The position numbers were made by a program, and so were the translations under genes. Shown in pieces: positions 17,490-26,834 of a stretch of 64,000 nt of DNA. The notes below the pieces were generated by a model that worked only from the letters and a program-made list of their open reading frames with translations, was not told the origin of the DNA and made no database searches. The stretch is from an uncultured Lachnospiraceae bacterium (GTDB lineage: Bacteria > Bacillota > Clostridia > Lachnospirales > Lachnospiraceae), in NCBI GenBank assembly GCA_934339365.1, contig CAKRHW010000005.1, positions 11,234 through 75,233 of the forward strand. Direction: 5' to 3'. Position 1 is the first letter of the stretch, and every line of letters starts with the position of its first letter.

Positions 17490-19328
17490 TCAGGAAGCCA
17501 TCCAGATATTTAAATATTTTTTTAATACATCAAACTGACATGGACCGGTTGTTAAGATGAATTTATGGAATTCTTTCAGAGAGAATTTTTTCCCGAGCGT
17601 TTTCTTAGCAGTTTCTTTTAATTCTTCGAATTCTAAATATCCGACGTAGTAACTTAAATATTCTGCCGGTTGTGAGATGACATATTCGTATAAGGTTTCG
17701 ACAGAAGAGGCATCTGTAATTCCGTAATCGGATAAGTATTTTTTGGTCTGTTCTAAACTCCATCCATCATAGTTAATGCCGATATCAACAAGACAAGATA
17801 ATGCCAGACTGTATTTGGAATTTAAACGGGTAAGCGCCGCAATCGTTTTTTTGTCGGATGGGGCAAAATCATAAGATAGATATTCCACATAGGTTGCCCA
17901 GCCTTCCGAATAACCGGAGTATTTTAACAGATAGCGGATCAGATCCGGGTTTGTATTTGCAAAATAAGTGGTCTGGTATAAATGACCGGGATAGCCCTCA
18001 TGGGCAAGTGTGGTATAAAGAGTTGCTTTCGATACCTGCGAATCATTGATATAGATGCAATTATTTTTTATATCATCAATGGGCGGAATCATATAAAAAG
18101 CAGGATTTAAACTTGCTTCTAGTGATTTATTCACATGCTTTATGGTATAAGAAGTATCTGGTCCTTCCGGAAAGTCTTTTTTTATATTGCTTTTTAATTC
18201 CTCTAATATCTTTTTGGGATCGCTTTCTTCAAAAGGAATCTCAGAGGAAGAAATATTTTTAGAAGAAGCAAAAAAAGATGCCTGTGTGATGTAGCTTTTC
18301 AGTTCCTGTGTACATTTTTCTTTGATTTCTGTCAGTGTTTTTGAGGAACCGGTATTGCTTCTTACTAATTGTTCGTAATAGGTTTTTCCATCTTTGAAAT
18401 GACAGAGCCCTCCGGAATTTTTTCCGCTGCCCTTTAAATCTGTGAGCCCCTGAATCAGGGATTCGTATGCCGGTATGACAGAGTGAAGAACCAGGTCTTT
18501 ATTCTGTTCCTTATAAGAATCCTGTTCACGATCCGTTAAATGAGGGAGCTGGTCAAGTTTTTCATCAAAAACAGAAATCAGATAATTGCTTTCTGGATTC
18601 TTGATAAAATCCTGACACTGTGAAATGATACCGGATGCAAGTTTGTCAGACATGAAATATCCCTTTTCGGCCTTTAATTGTTCAAAACGAATTAATTCAT
18701 GAAAATAATCTTTGACAGAAGCAAGCAGTTTTAAGTATTGTTCCACATCTTTTTTGGAGGTAAAGGTGTATTCGGCAAGCAAAACAGGAAGTTGTGCATT
18801 GTCGCCCCCTTGTGGTGCTAAGGATTCTGAACAAAGTGGCGTTTGAGACAATTTTAAGGAGTCTTCTAAATCTGCATAAAGAATATCAAAGGTCAGTTGT
18901 TCTTTTGCAGTTAAACTCTGATAATCGAAAGATTGTAATTTGGTAAGATACTGTCTGATCTTTTTCTTATCCGATTCCATGTGGTCAATGGAAAAGTCAG
19001 AGATGCAGTCTGGAACATCGTTAATGTGATAGTTTTCCGGATGAAGCAGGGTATAATGGAGACTGATTCCGGATTCGCCTGCAAAGGTCTGAAATAAGTA
19101 ATCACAAAACTGGGAAAAAGTTTTGCAGTCAGGAAATAAATCGGTTGGGGTACAAGTATAGGAATGAAGCGGTCTGGAAAGAGATGCAGACTTGGAAGAA
19201 TCGGTATTCTGGCTTGTTGCCGGGACAGAAGAACGATGGAGATTCGTAAGGCCGCATCCGGAGAACAGAAAAATAATCATAAGGATGCAAAAAAATGTTC
19301 GGATTAAATGCTTGTTATTTTTTCTCAT
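17490..19328 (-). CDS. DUF885 family lipoprotein, putative metallohydrolase
   Basis: A 612-residue exported lipoprotein. The signal peptide ends in the lipobox FSGC (Cys about residue 25), so the mature protein is anchored outside the membrane. The DUF885 domain covers nearly all the rest. Its hallmark HEGYPGH (about residue 442), preceded by TLAHEG and followed later by YSEGWATYVEYL, resembles a zinc-peptidase site (HExxxxH with a distant Glu). The family is often annotated as a peptidase or hydrolase without a defined substrate. The start at 19328 is supported by AAGGAG six bases upstream; the frame is open 22 codons further. It has its own promoter at 19393-19422. Confidence 0.88.
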   Translation of the reverse strand: MRKNNKHLIRTFFCILMIIFLFSGCGLTNLHRSSVPATSQNTDSSKSASLSRPLHSYTCTPTDLFPDCKTFSQFCDYLFQTFAGESGISLHYTLLHPENYHINDVPDCISDFSIDHMESDKKKIRQYLTKLQSFDYQSLTAKEQLTFDILYADLEDSLKLSQTPLCSESLAPQGGDNAQLPVLLAEYTFTSKKDVEQYLKLLASVKDYFHELIRFEQLKAEKGYFMSDKLASGIISQCQDFIKNPESNYLISVFDEKLDQLPHLTDREQDSYKEQNKDLVLHSVIPAYESLIQGLTDLKGSGKNSGGLCHFKDGKTYYEQLVRSNTGSSKTLTEIKEKCTQELKSYITQASFFASSKNISSSEIPFEESDPKKILEELKSNIKKDFPEGPDTSYTIKHVNKSLEASLNPAFYMIPPIDDIKNNCIYINDSQVSKATLYTTLAHEGYPGHLYQTTYFANTNPDLIRYLLKYSGYSEGWATYVEYLSYDFAPSDKKTIAALTRLNSKYSLALSCLVDIGINYDGWSLEQTKKYLSDYGITDASSVETLYEYVISQPAEYLSYYVGYLEFEELKETAKKTLGKKFSLKEFHKFILTTGPCQFDVLKKYLNIWMAS

Positions 19329-19392
19329 AGAATTCTCCTTTTCGTGTTTCGTGGGGAAAATCCCCTTTGGCATCAGTGTATGTACTGTTTTC

Positions 19393-19422
19393 ATGATATA
19401 TGACAGCGGTTTTGTTTGTCAA
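19393..19422 (-). promoter_or_regulatory. Promoter for the DUF885 lipoprotein gene
   Basis: On the minus strand, a perfect TTGACA (19422-19417), 18 bases, TATCAT (19398-19393). Confidence 0.62.
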
Positions 19423-19442
19423 GATTCTTTCTGGTTTGGGAC

Positions 19443-19471
19443 TTGTAAAAATGCGGTTCTTTGCGTATACT
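19443..19471 (+). promoter_or_regulatory. Promoter for the rhomboid gene
   Basis: TTGTAA (19443-19448), 17 bases, TATACT (19466-19471), 35 bases before the start codon and divergent from the DUF885 promoter. Confidence 0.65.
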
Positions 19472-19506
19472 TAAAGGAATTACAAAAATAAAAGAGGAGA
19501 AGGCAT

Positions 19507-20553
19507 ATGATAATGGATGTTACCGAGGATTTGCTTAGAAATAGAGGATTTGAAGTGCTTCGTACAAATGCAAGGGATATCAATTTCTTTATTAAAATGA
19601 CACCGGGAGATGAATACAATGGTGTAAAGCTGTGTATGCTGGTTCGTAATGGAAAAAGTGGAGTGCTGACGAAGGAACAGATGGAAAATGTTGCTCATCA
19701 GATTGAAAATACGATGTTGTTACGTGGTTTTCGTGATATAAAGATTTTGTGCATGATATTTACGGATGATGCAGACCGAGACAAGGTTATGGCACAGACG
19801 GATATTCCGGTCTGGCTGATTGACATGAACAATCAGTGTTTACTGGTTTATGAGAATGGACCGGAAGATTTCGAGGGACTGCGTGGACAGATGGAGCAGA
19901 TGCTTCAGGAAGGAGTGCCGGATCAGAGAGGACAGTCCGGGCAGTTTCATATAAAAGATTATATCCAGGGAGCCTATATGACAATCTTTTTATGTCTGGT
20001 TAATATTGCAGTCTTTCTGGTGTTAGAATTGTCAGGTGATACCAGTGACAGCACATTTATGGCGATGCATGGTGCGGATAACTGGAGGCTTGTATTTGAA
20101 AATGGAGAATATTACAGACTGTTTACATCGATGTTTCTGCATTTTGGAATTGACCATTTAGCGAGTAATATGCTGATGCTGTTTCTGGTAGGAAGAATTG
20201 TGGAAAAAATAACAGGCAGTGTAAAATTTACAGTGATTTACCTGACGAGTGGTCTGGCTGCAAGTTTTGTATCGTGTTTTTATTATATGGTGCATAATGA
20301 AAATGTGGTATCCGCGGGAGCATCAGGAGCCATTTTTGGAATTATGGGAGCCCTTGCGATGATTGCATTAAAACAGAGAAATTCAGCAAGTGAAAGTTTT
20401 GGAAAAAGAATGCTTTTGTTGTTTGCATTCATGATTCTGGACGGGTATATGACAACAGGGGTTGATTTTATTGCACATTTAGCAGGATTAGTATTCGGAA
20501 TGGTATTAACGGCTGTTTTATATAAAGAACCGAATCAGCAAAGAATCGAGTGA
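19507..20553 (+). CDS. Rhomboid family intramembrane serine protease
   Basis: A 348-residue membrane protease that cuts substrates within the bilayer. Residues 1-150 form a soluble N-terminal domain of unknown function. Six or so helices begin near residue 158. Catalytic features are present: the HFGIDHLASNM segment, GASG with Ser about 273, and HLAGLVFG with His about 324 in the last helices. The start has GGAGAAGG just upstream, and its promoter is at 19443-19471. The substrates are unknown. The soluble N-terminal domain recurs in Firmicute rhomboids and may recognise substrates; that is inference. Confidence 0.9.
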   Translation: MIMDVTEDLLRNRGFEVLRTNARDINFFIKMTPGDEYNGVKLCMLVRNGKSGVLTKEQMENVAHQIENTMLLRGFRDIKILCMIFTDDADRDKVMAQTDIPVWLIDMNNQCLLVYENGPEDFEGLRGQMEQMLQEGVPDQRGQSGQFHIKDYIQGAYMTIFLCLVNIAVFLVLELSGDTSDSTFMAMHGADNWRLVFENGEYYRLFTSMFLHFGIDHLASNMLMLFLVGRIVEKITGSVKFTVIYLTSGLAASFVSCFYYMVHNENVVSAGASGAIFGIMGALAMIALKQRNSASESFGKRMLLLFAFMILDGYMTTGVDFIAHLAGLVFGMVLTAVLYKEPNQQRIE

Positions 20554-20569
20554 TACTTTTTTAGATAAC

Positions 20570-20598
20570 TAGACGAAAGAATGGATTCGTATTATACT
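20570..20598 (+). promoter_or_regulatory. Promoter for the HIT gene
   Basis: TAGACG (20570-20575), 17 bases, TATACT (20593-20598), 41 bases before the start codon. Confidence 0.6.
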
Positions 20599-20639
20599 TA
20601 GTAGTGATAAGAACTGAAAAGAACAGGAGGAGATAAGAC

Positions 20640-21056
20640 ATGTGTGATTGTATTTTTTGTAAAATCATCAAAGGAGATATTCCATCAACTGTTTTGTATG
20701 AAGATGAGGAATTTAAGGTGATTTTTGATGTTAGTCCGGCAACGAAGGGACATGTGCTGATTCTGCCAAAGAAGCATTATGCAAATGTTTTTGAGATGCC
20801 AGAGGATGTTGCAGGAAGAGTATTTATCTTAGCAAAGAAAATTGCGGGAATCCTGAAAGAAAAAACAAACTGCGACGGAGTAAATATTGTACAGAACAAT
20901 GGAGAAGCGGCAGGTCAGACCGTATTCCATTTCCATATGCATGTGATTCCAAGATATAAAGGAGACGATGCTTTAAAGAATTGTGGGATGGTTTCCTGGA
21001 CACCTGGCGAACAGGATCAGGAATTTATTCAAAAGATTTGTGAAAAGAATGCATAA
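20640..21056 (+). CDS. HIT family (histidine triad) nucleotide-binding protein
   Basis: A 138-residue cytoplasmic protein of the HIT/Hint type, a nucleoside phosphoramidase or hydrolase family. The catalytic triad motif HFHMHVIPRY is at about residue 97. The N-terminus CDCIFCKIIKGDIPS has the paired cysteines that bind zinc in many Hint proteins. The ribosome site AGGAGGAGATAAGAC precedes the ATG. It has its own promoter and ends at a terminator shared with murG, so it is a single-gene unit. The physiological substrate is unknown. Confidence 0.94.
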   Translation: MCDCIFCKIIKGDIPSTVLYEDEEFKVIFDVSPATKGHVLILPKKHYANVFEMPEDVAGRVFILAKKIAGILKEKTNCDGVNIVQNNGEAAGQTVFHFHMHVIPRYKGDDALKNCGMVSWTPGEQDQEFIQKICEKNA

Positions 21057-21069
21057 ATAGAAAGCATAA

Positions 21070-21113
21070 AAAATAGTCAAGCCGGAATGTAAGACCGACT
21101 TGACTATTTTTTT
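21070..21113 (+). terminator. Bidirectional terminator between HIT and murG
   Basis: AAATAGTCAAGCCGG pairs with GACCGACTTGACTATTT around a short loop, with a long T-run on the plus strand and A-run on the left. It serves both convergent genes. Confidence 0.87.
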
Positions 21114-22176
21114 ATTGTACTGTTTTCTGGATTAAATCAATAATGATATCAATGGCATTTAAATCGGTTGCCTGAGTAATTGCTTTCATGTAGGAAGGTA
21201 AGTTTTCCTCTACAGATCTAATTGCCTTAAGCAGACTTTCTTTGGATAAATTCTCTTCTTCAATGACATAAGAAAATCCTTGTTTTTCAAACGATTTTGC
21301 ATTGAGAATCTGGTCTCCACGACTTGCTTTTGCAGAAAGTGGAATCAGAATACTTGGCTTTTTCAGGGCAAGTATTTCAGAAATTGCATTGGCGCCTGCA
21401 CGAGAAATAATCAAATCGCTCATTGCAAACAGATCTTTCATTTCAGAAGATATGTATTCGTACTGAACGTAGCCTTCTGTATGATTGAAAGATGGATCTG
21501 CTTTTCCTTTTCCGCATAAATGAACCACCTGCCAGGTCTTTAATAATTCAGGAAGTGCGGCACGTACTGCGTTATTTACAACGACAGAACCGAGACTGCC
21601 ACCTACGACCATCAGAACCGGTTTGTTGGCGGTAAAACCACAGAAGTCTAATCCGGCAATTTTGCTTCCGGTAAATAATTCATGACGGATTGGAGTGCCG
21701 GTTAAGATTCCTTTTTCTTTTCCAATATACTGCAGGGTCTCCGGGAAATTGCAGCAGACCTTTGTTGCATGTGGGATGGCAAGTTTATTTGCAAGACCGG
21801 GTGTCATATCGGATTCGTGAATAATTGCCGGAACTTTGCATTTGTGTGCTTCCATAACGACAGGAACAGAGACAAAACCACCTTTGGAAAAAATAACATC
21901 CGGCTGATAGGACTTGATAATTTGTTTTGCTTCATGAATTCCTTTTAAAACACGAAATGGATCGGTTAAATTTTTCACAGAAAGATAACGGCGAAGTTTG
22001 CCGGAAGAGATTCCCTGATAAGGAATTCCAATGTCTTCAATCAGTTTTTTTTCAATTCCATCATAGGAGCCGACATACAGAATATCGAAACCGGCTTCTT
22101 TTAATTTCGGAATCAGTGCAATGTTAGGTGTGACGTGTCCGGCAGTTCCACCACCGGTTAAAATGATTTTTTTCAT
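21112..22176 (-). CDS. murG: UDP-GlcNAc:lipid I N-acetylglucosaminyltransferase
   Basis: A 354-residue GT28 enzyme at the inner membrane face that adds GlcNAc to lipid I to give lipid II, the peptidoglycan precursor. It shows ILTGGGTAGHVTPNIAL (G-loop 1) at the N-terminus, HESDMTPGLANKLA, GGSLGSVVVNNAV and, in the donor-binding half, ISRAGANAISEI followed by KPSILIPLS. The length is typical. GGAGG lies ten bases before the ATG. It lies 90 bases downstream of the LCP gene on the same strand and is probably co-transcribed with it. It is not in a division and cell-wall (dcw) cluster here. Confidence 0.95.
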   Translation of the reverse strand: MKKIILTGGGTAGHVTPNIALIPKLKEAGFDILYVGSYDGIEKKLIEDIGIPYQGISSGKLRRYLSVKNLTDPFRVLKGIHEAKQIIKSYQPDVIFSKGGFVSVPVVMEAHKCKVPAIIHESDMTPGLANKLAIPHATKVCCNFPETLQYIGKEKGILTGTPIRHELFTGSKIAGLDFCGFTANKPVLMVVGGSLGSVVVNNAVRAALPELLKTWQVVHLCGKGKADPSFNHTEGYVQYEYISSEMKDLFAMSDLIISRAGANAISEILALKKPSILIPLSAKASRGDQILNAKSFEKQGFSYVIEEENLSKESLLKAIRSVEENLPSYMKAITQATDLNAIDIIIDLIQKTVQ

Positions 22177-22266
22177 GATCGATAGACCTCCATGTAATCT
22201 GAAAAATATCAGCTATCATGCAATCTGCTTCCTTGCAGAGTACAAGAAAGCAGATTATGAAGCGGA

Positions 22267-23811
22267 TTATTTTGTTTTTTCGTTCTTAAGTGCATCAATG
22301 TCTTTCTGGGTATAGTCAGTACCTTTCATAACACCATTGATTAATTTCTTTGCGTTGGCAACATCTGTATCATTTAAAATGACAGAAGAAACCATTTTAG
22401 AAGAAATCGAATAGGTGTATTTTTGTGTTGCAGTTCCACCAACATTGAAAGATAAAATATTCCATGAAGCATTGTCATTTAACTGCATTTTAACAAGACT
22501 TGAAATGTCCTTTGATTCAAAGCTTGTTCGGAAAGCTCCGGATACACCGTCCATTAACTGACTGTAGTTGCTAAGAATTGCTGGAGACATCATCTTGTTG
22601 ATAATTGCAGATAATACCTGTGTCTGGTGTCTATTACGTGCAAGATCACCATCTGAAAAGGCTTTTCGTTCTCTTGCATAATTTAAGGCACGCTTTCCAT
22701 TCATCTTCTGCTTTCCTTTTTTGTAAACATCACCATCAATTGCGGTAAAGTTTGCATCAGAGTCAATGGTTACTCCGCCTAAAGCATCTACAATTTTAAT
22801 AAATCCGGTAAAGTTAAGCATTACGTAATGGTCGATTTTAATGCCGTATAAATTGTTTAATGTTGCCATAGAGACATCAATACCAAAATTACCGGAATGG
22901 GTTAATTTGTCCATAGAGCCTGCCGGTATCGAGCCGGAAGGATCCTTTAATTCAATGTAAGCATCACGTGGTGTAGAAACTAAAAGAATATTTTTCTTAT
23001 CCGAATTTACTACAGCACAGATATTGACATCGGTTCGTCCGGTAGCGGCAACATCACCGGTCTGGTCATTACCTGATAAATAAACGATAAAAGGTTCTTT
23101 GGTTACTTTTACATTCGAACCGTTCGTTAATTTGGTTGTAAATGTAAAAGTTGTAATGACTTTGGTATCATCCGAAAAGTCAGAAAAATCTTCTTCAATG
23201 GTGCTTCGGTTTGCTTCATTAAAGATGATGGCTTTTACTTTTCCTTTCATCAGTGAATCTACCATAGAATGATAATCTTTACATTCTTTATAAGAAATCG
23301 TTTTGCCGGTTAATTTTTTGATATTGTCAATGGCCTTATCCGTATTGGTACGGTCAACAGTTTTAGAGATTCCAAAGGAATATCCTGTAACATCGGTAAG
23401 CGTCTTTGCAGGATCGCTTTTTAAAACGATAACTGAGACCTGGTCTTTTTTTGTTTTATTTCCGGTCATTTTGGCGAGGGCACCGGAAGCCTCTGCTAAA
23501 TAATATGTACCAAAAGCTAAAATAAGACTTATGATAACGGCGGTTATTTTACCAACCATGCGCAGCCGTTTGGTCATCTGTGTTCCAAATGAAAAAGTGA
23601 TGAGCACAATCAGCAGGAGAAGAATCCCACAAAGCAAAAGTGCCGGTAACATATTGATGTATACAAGCAGTGCCGAAAAAATAATGGATACAATTAATTG
23701 AATACTTGATAAAAGATATCCAATCTTACGACTTTTAATAAGCTTTTTTCGCTGTAGTTGTTTCTCGTTTAGGGGCATACCTGAACGTGCCCTGGATCGA
23801 CTTCTACTCAT
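22267..23811 (-). CDS. LytR-CpsA-Psr (LCP) family glycopolymer ligase
   Basis: A 514-residue membrane protein. After a basic N-terminus (SRSRSRARSG) come three hydrophobic helices, then an accessory domain (about residues 130-225) and the LCP catalytic domain (about 250-440). LCP enzymes transfer undecaprenyl-linked wall polymers onto peptidoglycan. Motifs seen are STPRDAYIEL, KLTHSGNFGIDVSM, DALGGVTIDSD and NYARERKAFSDGDLARNRHQ, the arginine-rich lipid-phosphate binding region. The ATG at 23811 is chosen; GAGG is 14 bases upstream, which is long. A TTG at 23868 lacks support. Its location beside the surface-polymer locus suggests that polymer is its substrate. Confidence 0.9.
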   Translation of the reverse strand: MSRSRSRARSGMPLNEKQLQRKKLIKSRKIGYLLSSIQLIVSIIFSALLVYINMLPALLLCGILLLLIVLITFSFGTQMTKRLRMVGKITAVIISLILAFGTYYLAEASGALAKMTGNKTKKDQVSVIVLKSDPAKTLTDVTGYSFGISKTVDRTNTDKAIDNIKKLTGKTISYKECKDYHSMVDSLMKGKVKAIIFNEANRSTIEEDFSDFSDDTKVITTFTFTTKLTNGSNVKVTKEPFIVYLSGNDQTGDVAATGRTDVNICAVVNSDKKNILLVSTPRDAYIELKDPSGSIPAGSMDKLTHSGNFGIDVSMATLNNLYGIKIDHYVMLNFTGFIKIVDALGGVTIDSDANFTAIDGDVYKKGKQKMNGKRALNYARERKAFSDGDLARNRHQTQVLSAIINKMMSPAILSNYSQLMDGVSGAFRTSFESKDISSLVKMQLNDNASWNILSFNVGGTATQKYTYSISSKMVSSVILNDTDVANAKKLINGVMKGTDYTQKDIDALKNEKTK

Positions 23812-23945
23812 TTTTTCTAATATTTCCTCATTTCTGCACTGCGAATGAACCCGTCTGAAAAAAGACAAGTGAAAAATAAGTATGGAAGATAAAAGGCTTC
23901 TATACTTAAAAAAGTTTGCGACGCAGTGCTGCCGTAAACATAGAC

Positions 23946-23973
23946 ATTATACTACATAATCGAAATAATACAA
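23946..23973 (-). promoter_or_regulatory. Promoter for the LCP-murG unit
   Basis: On the minus strand, TTGTAT (23973-23968), 16 bases, a perfect TATAAT (23951-23946). The rest of the 293-base gap up to 24105 holds AT-rich sequence. A TATGATATGATAC run near 24060 may be the -10 region for the glycan operon, but no clear -35 is visible. Confidence 0.6.
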
Positions 23974-24104
23974 GTCTTTCGATTTATTTGTAAAGGTGGG
24001 AAAGAAAGGACACAGAGCAAAAATCAAGAATACACTCTAGAAATTTAATGCCCTATATGATATGATACAAATATCTATGTAAAAACAAGGAGTAAAGCTT
24101 TAAG

Positions 24105-24545
24105 ATGAGAATCATAGAAAAATTGAGTAAAGTACCATTTTTTAAAAAGATATTGGATAATGAAGCCATTATGTATGTGATTGTTGGTGGCTGTTCGACT
24201 TTTGTAAATTTATTCATTTACTGGATTTTGACATTTATCTTCGGAGAGAATAAACAGACATCAGTGATTTTTAATTTTATCTCGGTATTTTGTGCAATTA
24301 TATTTGCATTCTTTACGAATAAGATTTTTGTGTTCAAATCAAAGTCTGATTGTTTTGCACACGCCTTTCAGGAGTTTTATAAGTTTGTAGGAGCACGTCT
24401 TACTACGATGGCAATCGAGATTGGTGGTGTGTATTTACTTTATAATATTATGAATATCAATAGTCTGCTTGCAAAGTTTCTGACACAGTTTATTGTTCTG
24501 GTCGTTAATTTCTTTATCAGCAAATTTATTGTGTTTAAGAAGTAA
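24105..24545 (+). CDS. GtrA family membrane protein
   Basis: A 146-residue protein with four transmembrane helices of the GtrA family. Members are thought to flip polyprenyl-phosphate-linked sugars across the membrane for glycan decoration. Family pattern: AIMYVIVGGCSTFVNLFIY at the first helix, FNFISVFCAIIFAFFTNKIF in the middle and FLTQFIVLVVNFFISKFIVF at the end. RBS AAGGAG lies 12 bases before the ATG. It is the first gene of the glycan operon; the sugar transferase gene begins 28 bases later. A second GtrA lies at 43612. Confidence 0.88.
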   Translation: MRIIEKLSKVPFFKKILDNEAIMYVIVGGCSTFVNLFIYWILTFIFGENKQTSVIFNFISVFCAIIFAFFTNKIFVFKSKSDCFAHAFQEFYKFVGARLTTMAIEIGGVYLLYNIMNINSLLAKFLTQFIVLVVNFFISKFIVFKK

Positions 24546-24573
24546 GCGGAGAAAAAGAGAAAAGAGGAACTGC

Positions 24574-25977
24574 ATGAATAAGAAGACCTATCCGGAACAG
24601 TTTAAGAGAATTATCTTATTCTTTTTTGCTGTTCTTATTGTGGTTTTAGAAGCTGCTGTATTCTGGCATTTCTGGAGCCGAGATTATAATCCGAATTTAG
24701 AGAGATCCTTTGTTTTCAAGGGTCATATGGTTATTTTATTGGAGTATGTGATTTTAATTATTGCACTTTCAAAGGTATATGGAGCCTTTCGTATTGGATA
24801 TCTGAGGGCAATCGATGTATTGTTTTCTCAGACACTTTCCATGTTTCTGGTAAATATTATTATTTATTTACAGATTTGTATGTTGTCTTTGAAGATGGTT
24901 CCATTTCGACCGATTTTAAGGGCAACGGTAGCGGATTTTGCATGTATTTTTTTATGGACACTGTTAGCAAAGTATGTATACCAGCAGTTATATCCGCCAA
25001 GAAAGATGCTTTTAATCTATTGCGATCGTGATCCGGACGGACTGGTGAAGAAGATGAACCGAAGAAATGATCGGTACAATATTTGTGGGTCTGTTCATAT
25101 TGAGAATGGATTTGATGTGGTAAAAAAGGAGATTGACCGGGGAGATTTTGAGGCAGTATTGTTAGCGGATATTCCGGGTGATATTCGAAATGATATTATC
25201 AAATATTGTTTCTTTAAGTCTGTTCGTGTGTATATGACACCAAAGATTTCGGATGTGATTATCAGTGGTGGAGACAATATGCATTTATTTGATACGCCAT
25301 TGGTACTGATGCGAAATGGCGGACTGACTTTTGAGCATAGAGTGGTAAAACGAATCATAGATATTATTGCATCTCTCATATGCCTGATTTTGTTTATGCC
25401 ATTTTTTATTATCATTGCGATTGCAATTAAGGTATATGACGGAGGCCCTGTTTTTTATCGGCAGGATCGTCTGACGATTGACGGAAAGATTTTCAAGGTA
25501 ATCAAGTTCCGGAGTATGCGGATGGATTCCGAGAAAGATGGAGCCAGACTGGCTGCAAAAAATGACGACAGAATTACACCGATTGGCAAGATTCTTCGTA
25601 ACATTCATGTGGATGAACTTCCGCAGCTGATTAATATTTTAAAAGGTGATATGTCCTGGGTGGGACCAAGACCGGAGAGACCGGAGATTGCGAAGGAATA
25701 TTATAAAACGATTCCGGAATTTGAATTCCGCCTGAAGGTGAAAGCAGGATTAACGGGATACGCCCAGATTTATGGAAAATATAACACGACACCATATGAC
25801 AAGTTAAAACTTGATATGTATTATATTGAGCATTGTAGTGTTCTGATGGATATTCGACTGATCCTTATGACAGTGAAGATTTTATTCCAGAAAGAGAATA
25901 CAGAAGGTGTAGAGAAGTGGCAGAAGAATGCCGCACAGAAGAGACCGGAAAAACCAGAAAAAAATGAAAACAAATAA
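24574..25977 (+). CDS. Polyprenyl-phosphate sugar-1-phosphate transferase (initiating enzyme)
   Basis: A 467-residue membrane protein of the WbaP/WcaJ type that starts a lipid-linked glycan by moving a sugar-1-phosphate onto undecaprenyl phosphate. The N-terminus has four to five helices and a central CoA-binding-like region (residues about 140-260). The C-terminal bacterial sugar-transferase domain follows: GGPVFYRQDRLTIDGK, FKVIKFRSMRMDSE (about 311), HVDELPQLINILKGDMSW and VGPRPERPE. The start at 24574 has AGAGGA five bases upstream. No TagO or TagA is seen in the locus, so this is the likely first step of the polymer. The sugar is unknown. Confidence 0.92.
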   Translation: MNKKTYPEQFKRIILFFFAVLIVVLEAAVFWHFWSRDYNPNLERSFVFKGHMVILLEYVILIIALSKVYGAFRIGYLRAIDVLFSQTLSMFLVNIIIYLQICMLSLKMVPFRPILRATVADFACIFLWTLLAKYVYQQLYPPRKMLLIYCDRDPDGLVKKMNRRNDRYNICGSVHIENGFDVVKKEIDRGDFEAVLLADIPGDIRNDIIKYCFFKSVRVYMTPKISDVIISGGDNMHLFDTPLVLMRNGGLTFEHRVVKRIIDIIASLICLILFMPFFIIIAIAIKVYDGGPVFYRQDRLTIDGKIFKVIKFRSMRMDSEKDGARLAAKNDDRITPIGKILRNIHVDELPQLINILKGDMSWVGPRPERPEIAKEYYKTIPEFEFRLKVKAGLTGYAQIYGKYNTTPYDKLKLDMYYIEHCSVLMDIRLILMTVKILFQKENTEGVEKWQKNAAQKRPEKPEKNENK

Positions 25978-25999
25978 AAATAAAAAGTGAGGAGAAAGA

Positions 26000-26827
26000 A
26001 TGGAAAACCCCCTAGAAGATTATTCGGTATTAATGTCGGTATATAATAAGGAGAAACCGGTATATTTGAAGACAAGTATTCAGAGTATGCTGAATCAGAC
26101 AGTACTTACCAATGATTTTGTAATCGTTTGTGATGGTCCGTTGACAGGTGAAGTAGATGAGGTAGTCCGGGATTTTGAAAAAAAGTATCCGGATATGATT
26201 CACGTTGTAAGGCTAAAGAAGAATGTAGGTTTAGGACGGGCATTGAATGCAGGACTACGACATTGCAAGAATGAATTAGTAGCCAGAATGGATAGTGATG
26301 ATGTTTCATTACCACAGCGATGTGAAGAGGAACTTAGAATTTTTGAGGCAATGGATTTAGATATCGTCGGTGGGACGGTGCAGGAATTTGAAAAAAGCAC
26401 AGAAAATATTACGTCTAACCGGGTTTTGCCGGAAAATACAGAAGATATTTTTAAATTTTCGAAAAAGCGGAATCCTTTTAATCATCCGGCAGTTATGTTT
26501 CGCAAATCAAAGGTTGAGGAAGCGGGCGGATATCGGGAATTTCCTTATTTTGAGGATTATGATTTGTGGGTTCGCATGTTAAAAAATGGAGCGAAGGGTT
26601 ATAATATTCAGCAACCGGTTATGTATATGAGGGCCGGTAGTGGTATGTATGCAAGACGAGGCGGAATTGGTTATGTAAAATGCATATGGAGATTCAAACG
26701 TCATTTGCGAAGAATCGGTTATACATCCAGGTTAGAATTCCTTTCTTCTACAGTACCGCATGTGATTGTAGGAATTATGCCGAATGGACTGCGGGAACTT
26801 GTTTATAAAAAGGTTTTGAGAAAGTAG
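26000..26827 (+). CDS. Glycosyltransferase family 2
   Basis: A 275-residue cytoplasmic GT-A enzyme, likely adding an early sugar to the lipid-linked chain. It shows SVLMSVYNKEKP, FVIVCDGP, KNVGLGRALNAGLRHC and the metal/donor motif ARMDSDDVSLPQR, all usual in GT2. EDYDLWVRML in the second half is the acceptor-side ED motif. GAGGAG precedes the ATG. It follows the initiating transferase by 22 bases and precedes the first glycerophosphotransferase by 7. Donor and acceptor cannot be deduced. Confidence 0.9.
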   Translation: MENPLEDYSVLMSVYNKEKPVYLKTSIQSMLNQTVLTNDFVIVCDGPLTGEVDEVVRDFEKKYPDMIHVVRLKKNVGLGRALNAGLRHCKNELVARMDSDDVSLPQRCEEELRIFEAMDLDIVGGTVQEFEKSTENITSNRVLPENTEDIFKFSKKRNPFNHPAVMFRKSKVEEAGGYREFPYFEDYDLWVRMLKNGAKGYNIQQPVMYMRAGSGMYARRGGIGYVKCIWRFKRHLRRIGYTSRLEFLSSTVPHVIVGIMPNGLRELVYKKVLRK

Positions 26828-26834
26828 GAAACTC

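Noticed and set aside
23812..23868. Longer LCP protein starting at TTG 23868
   Set aside because: No ribosome site precedes the TTG and the extra residues do not look like the family; the ATG at 23811 is preferred.
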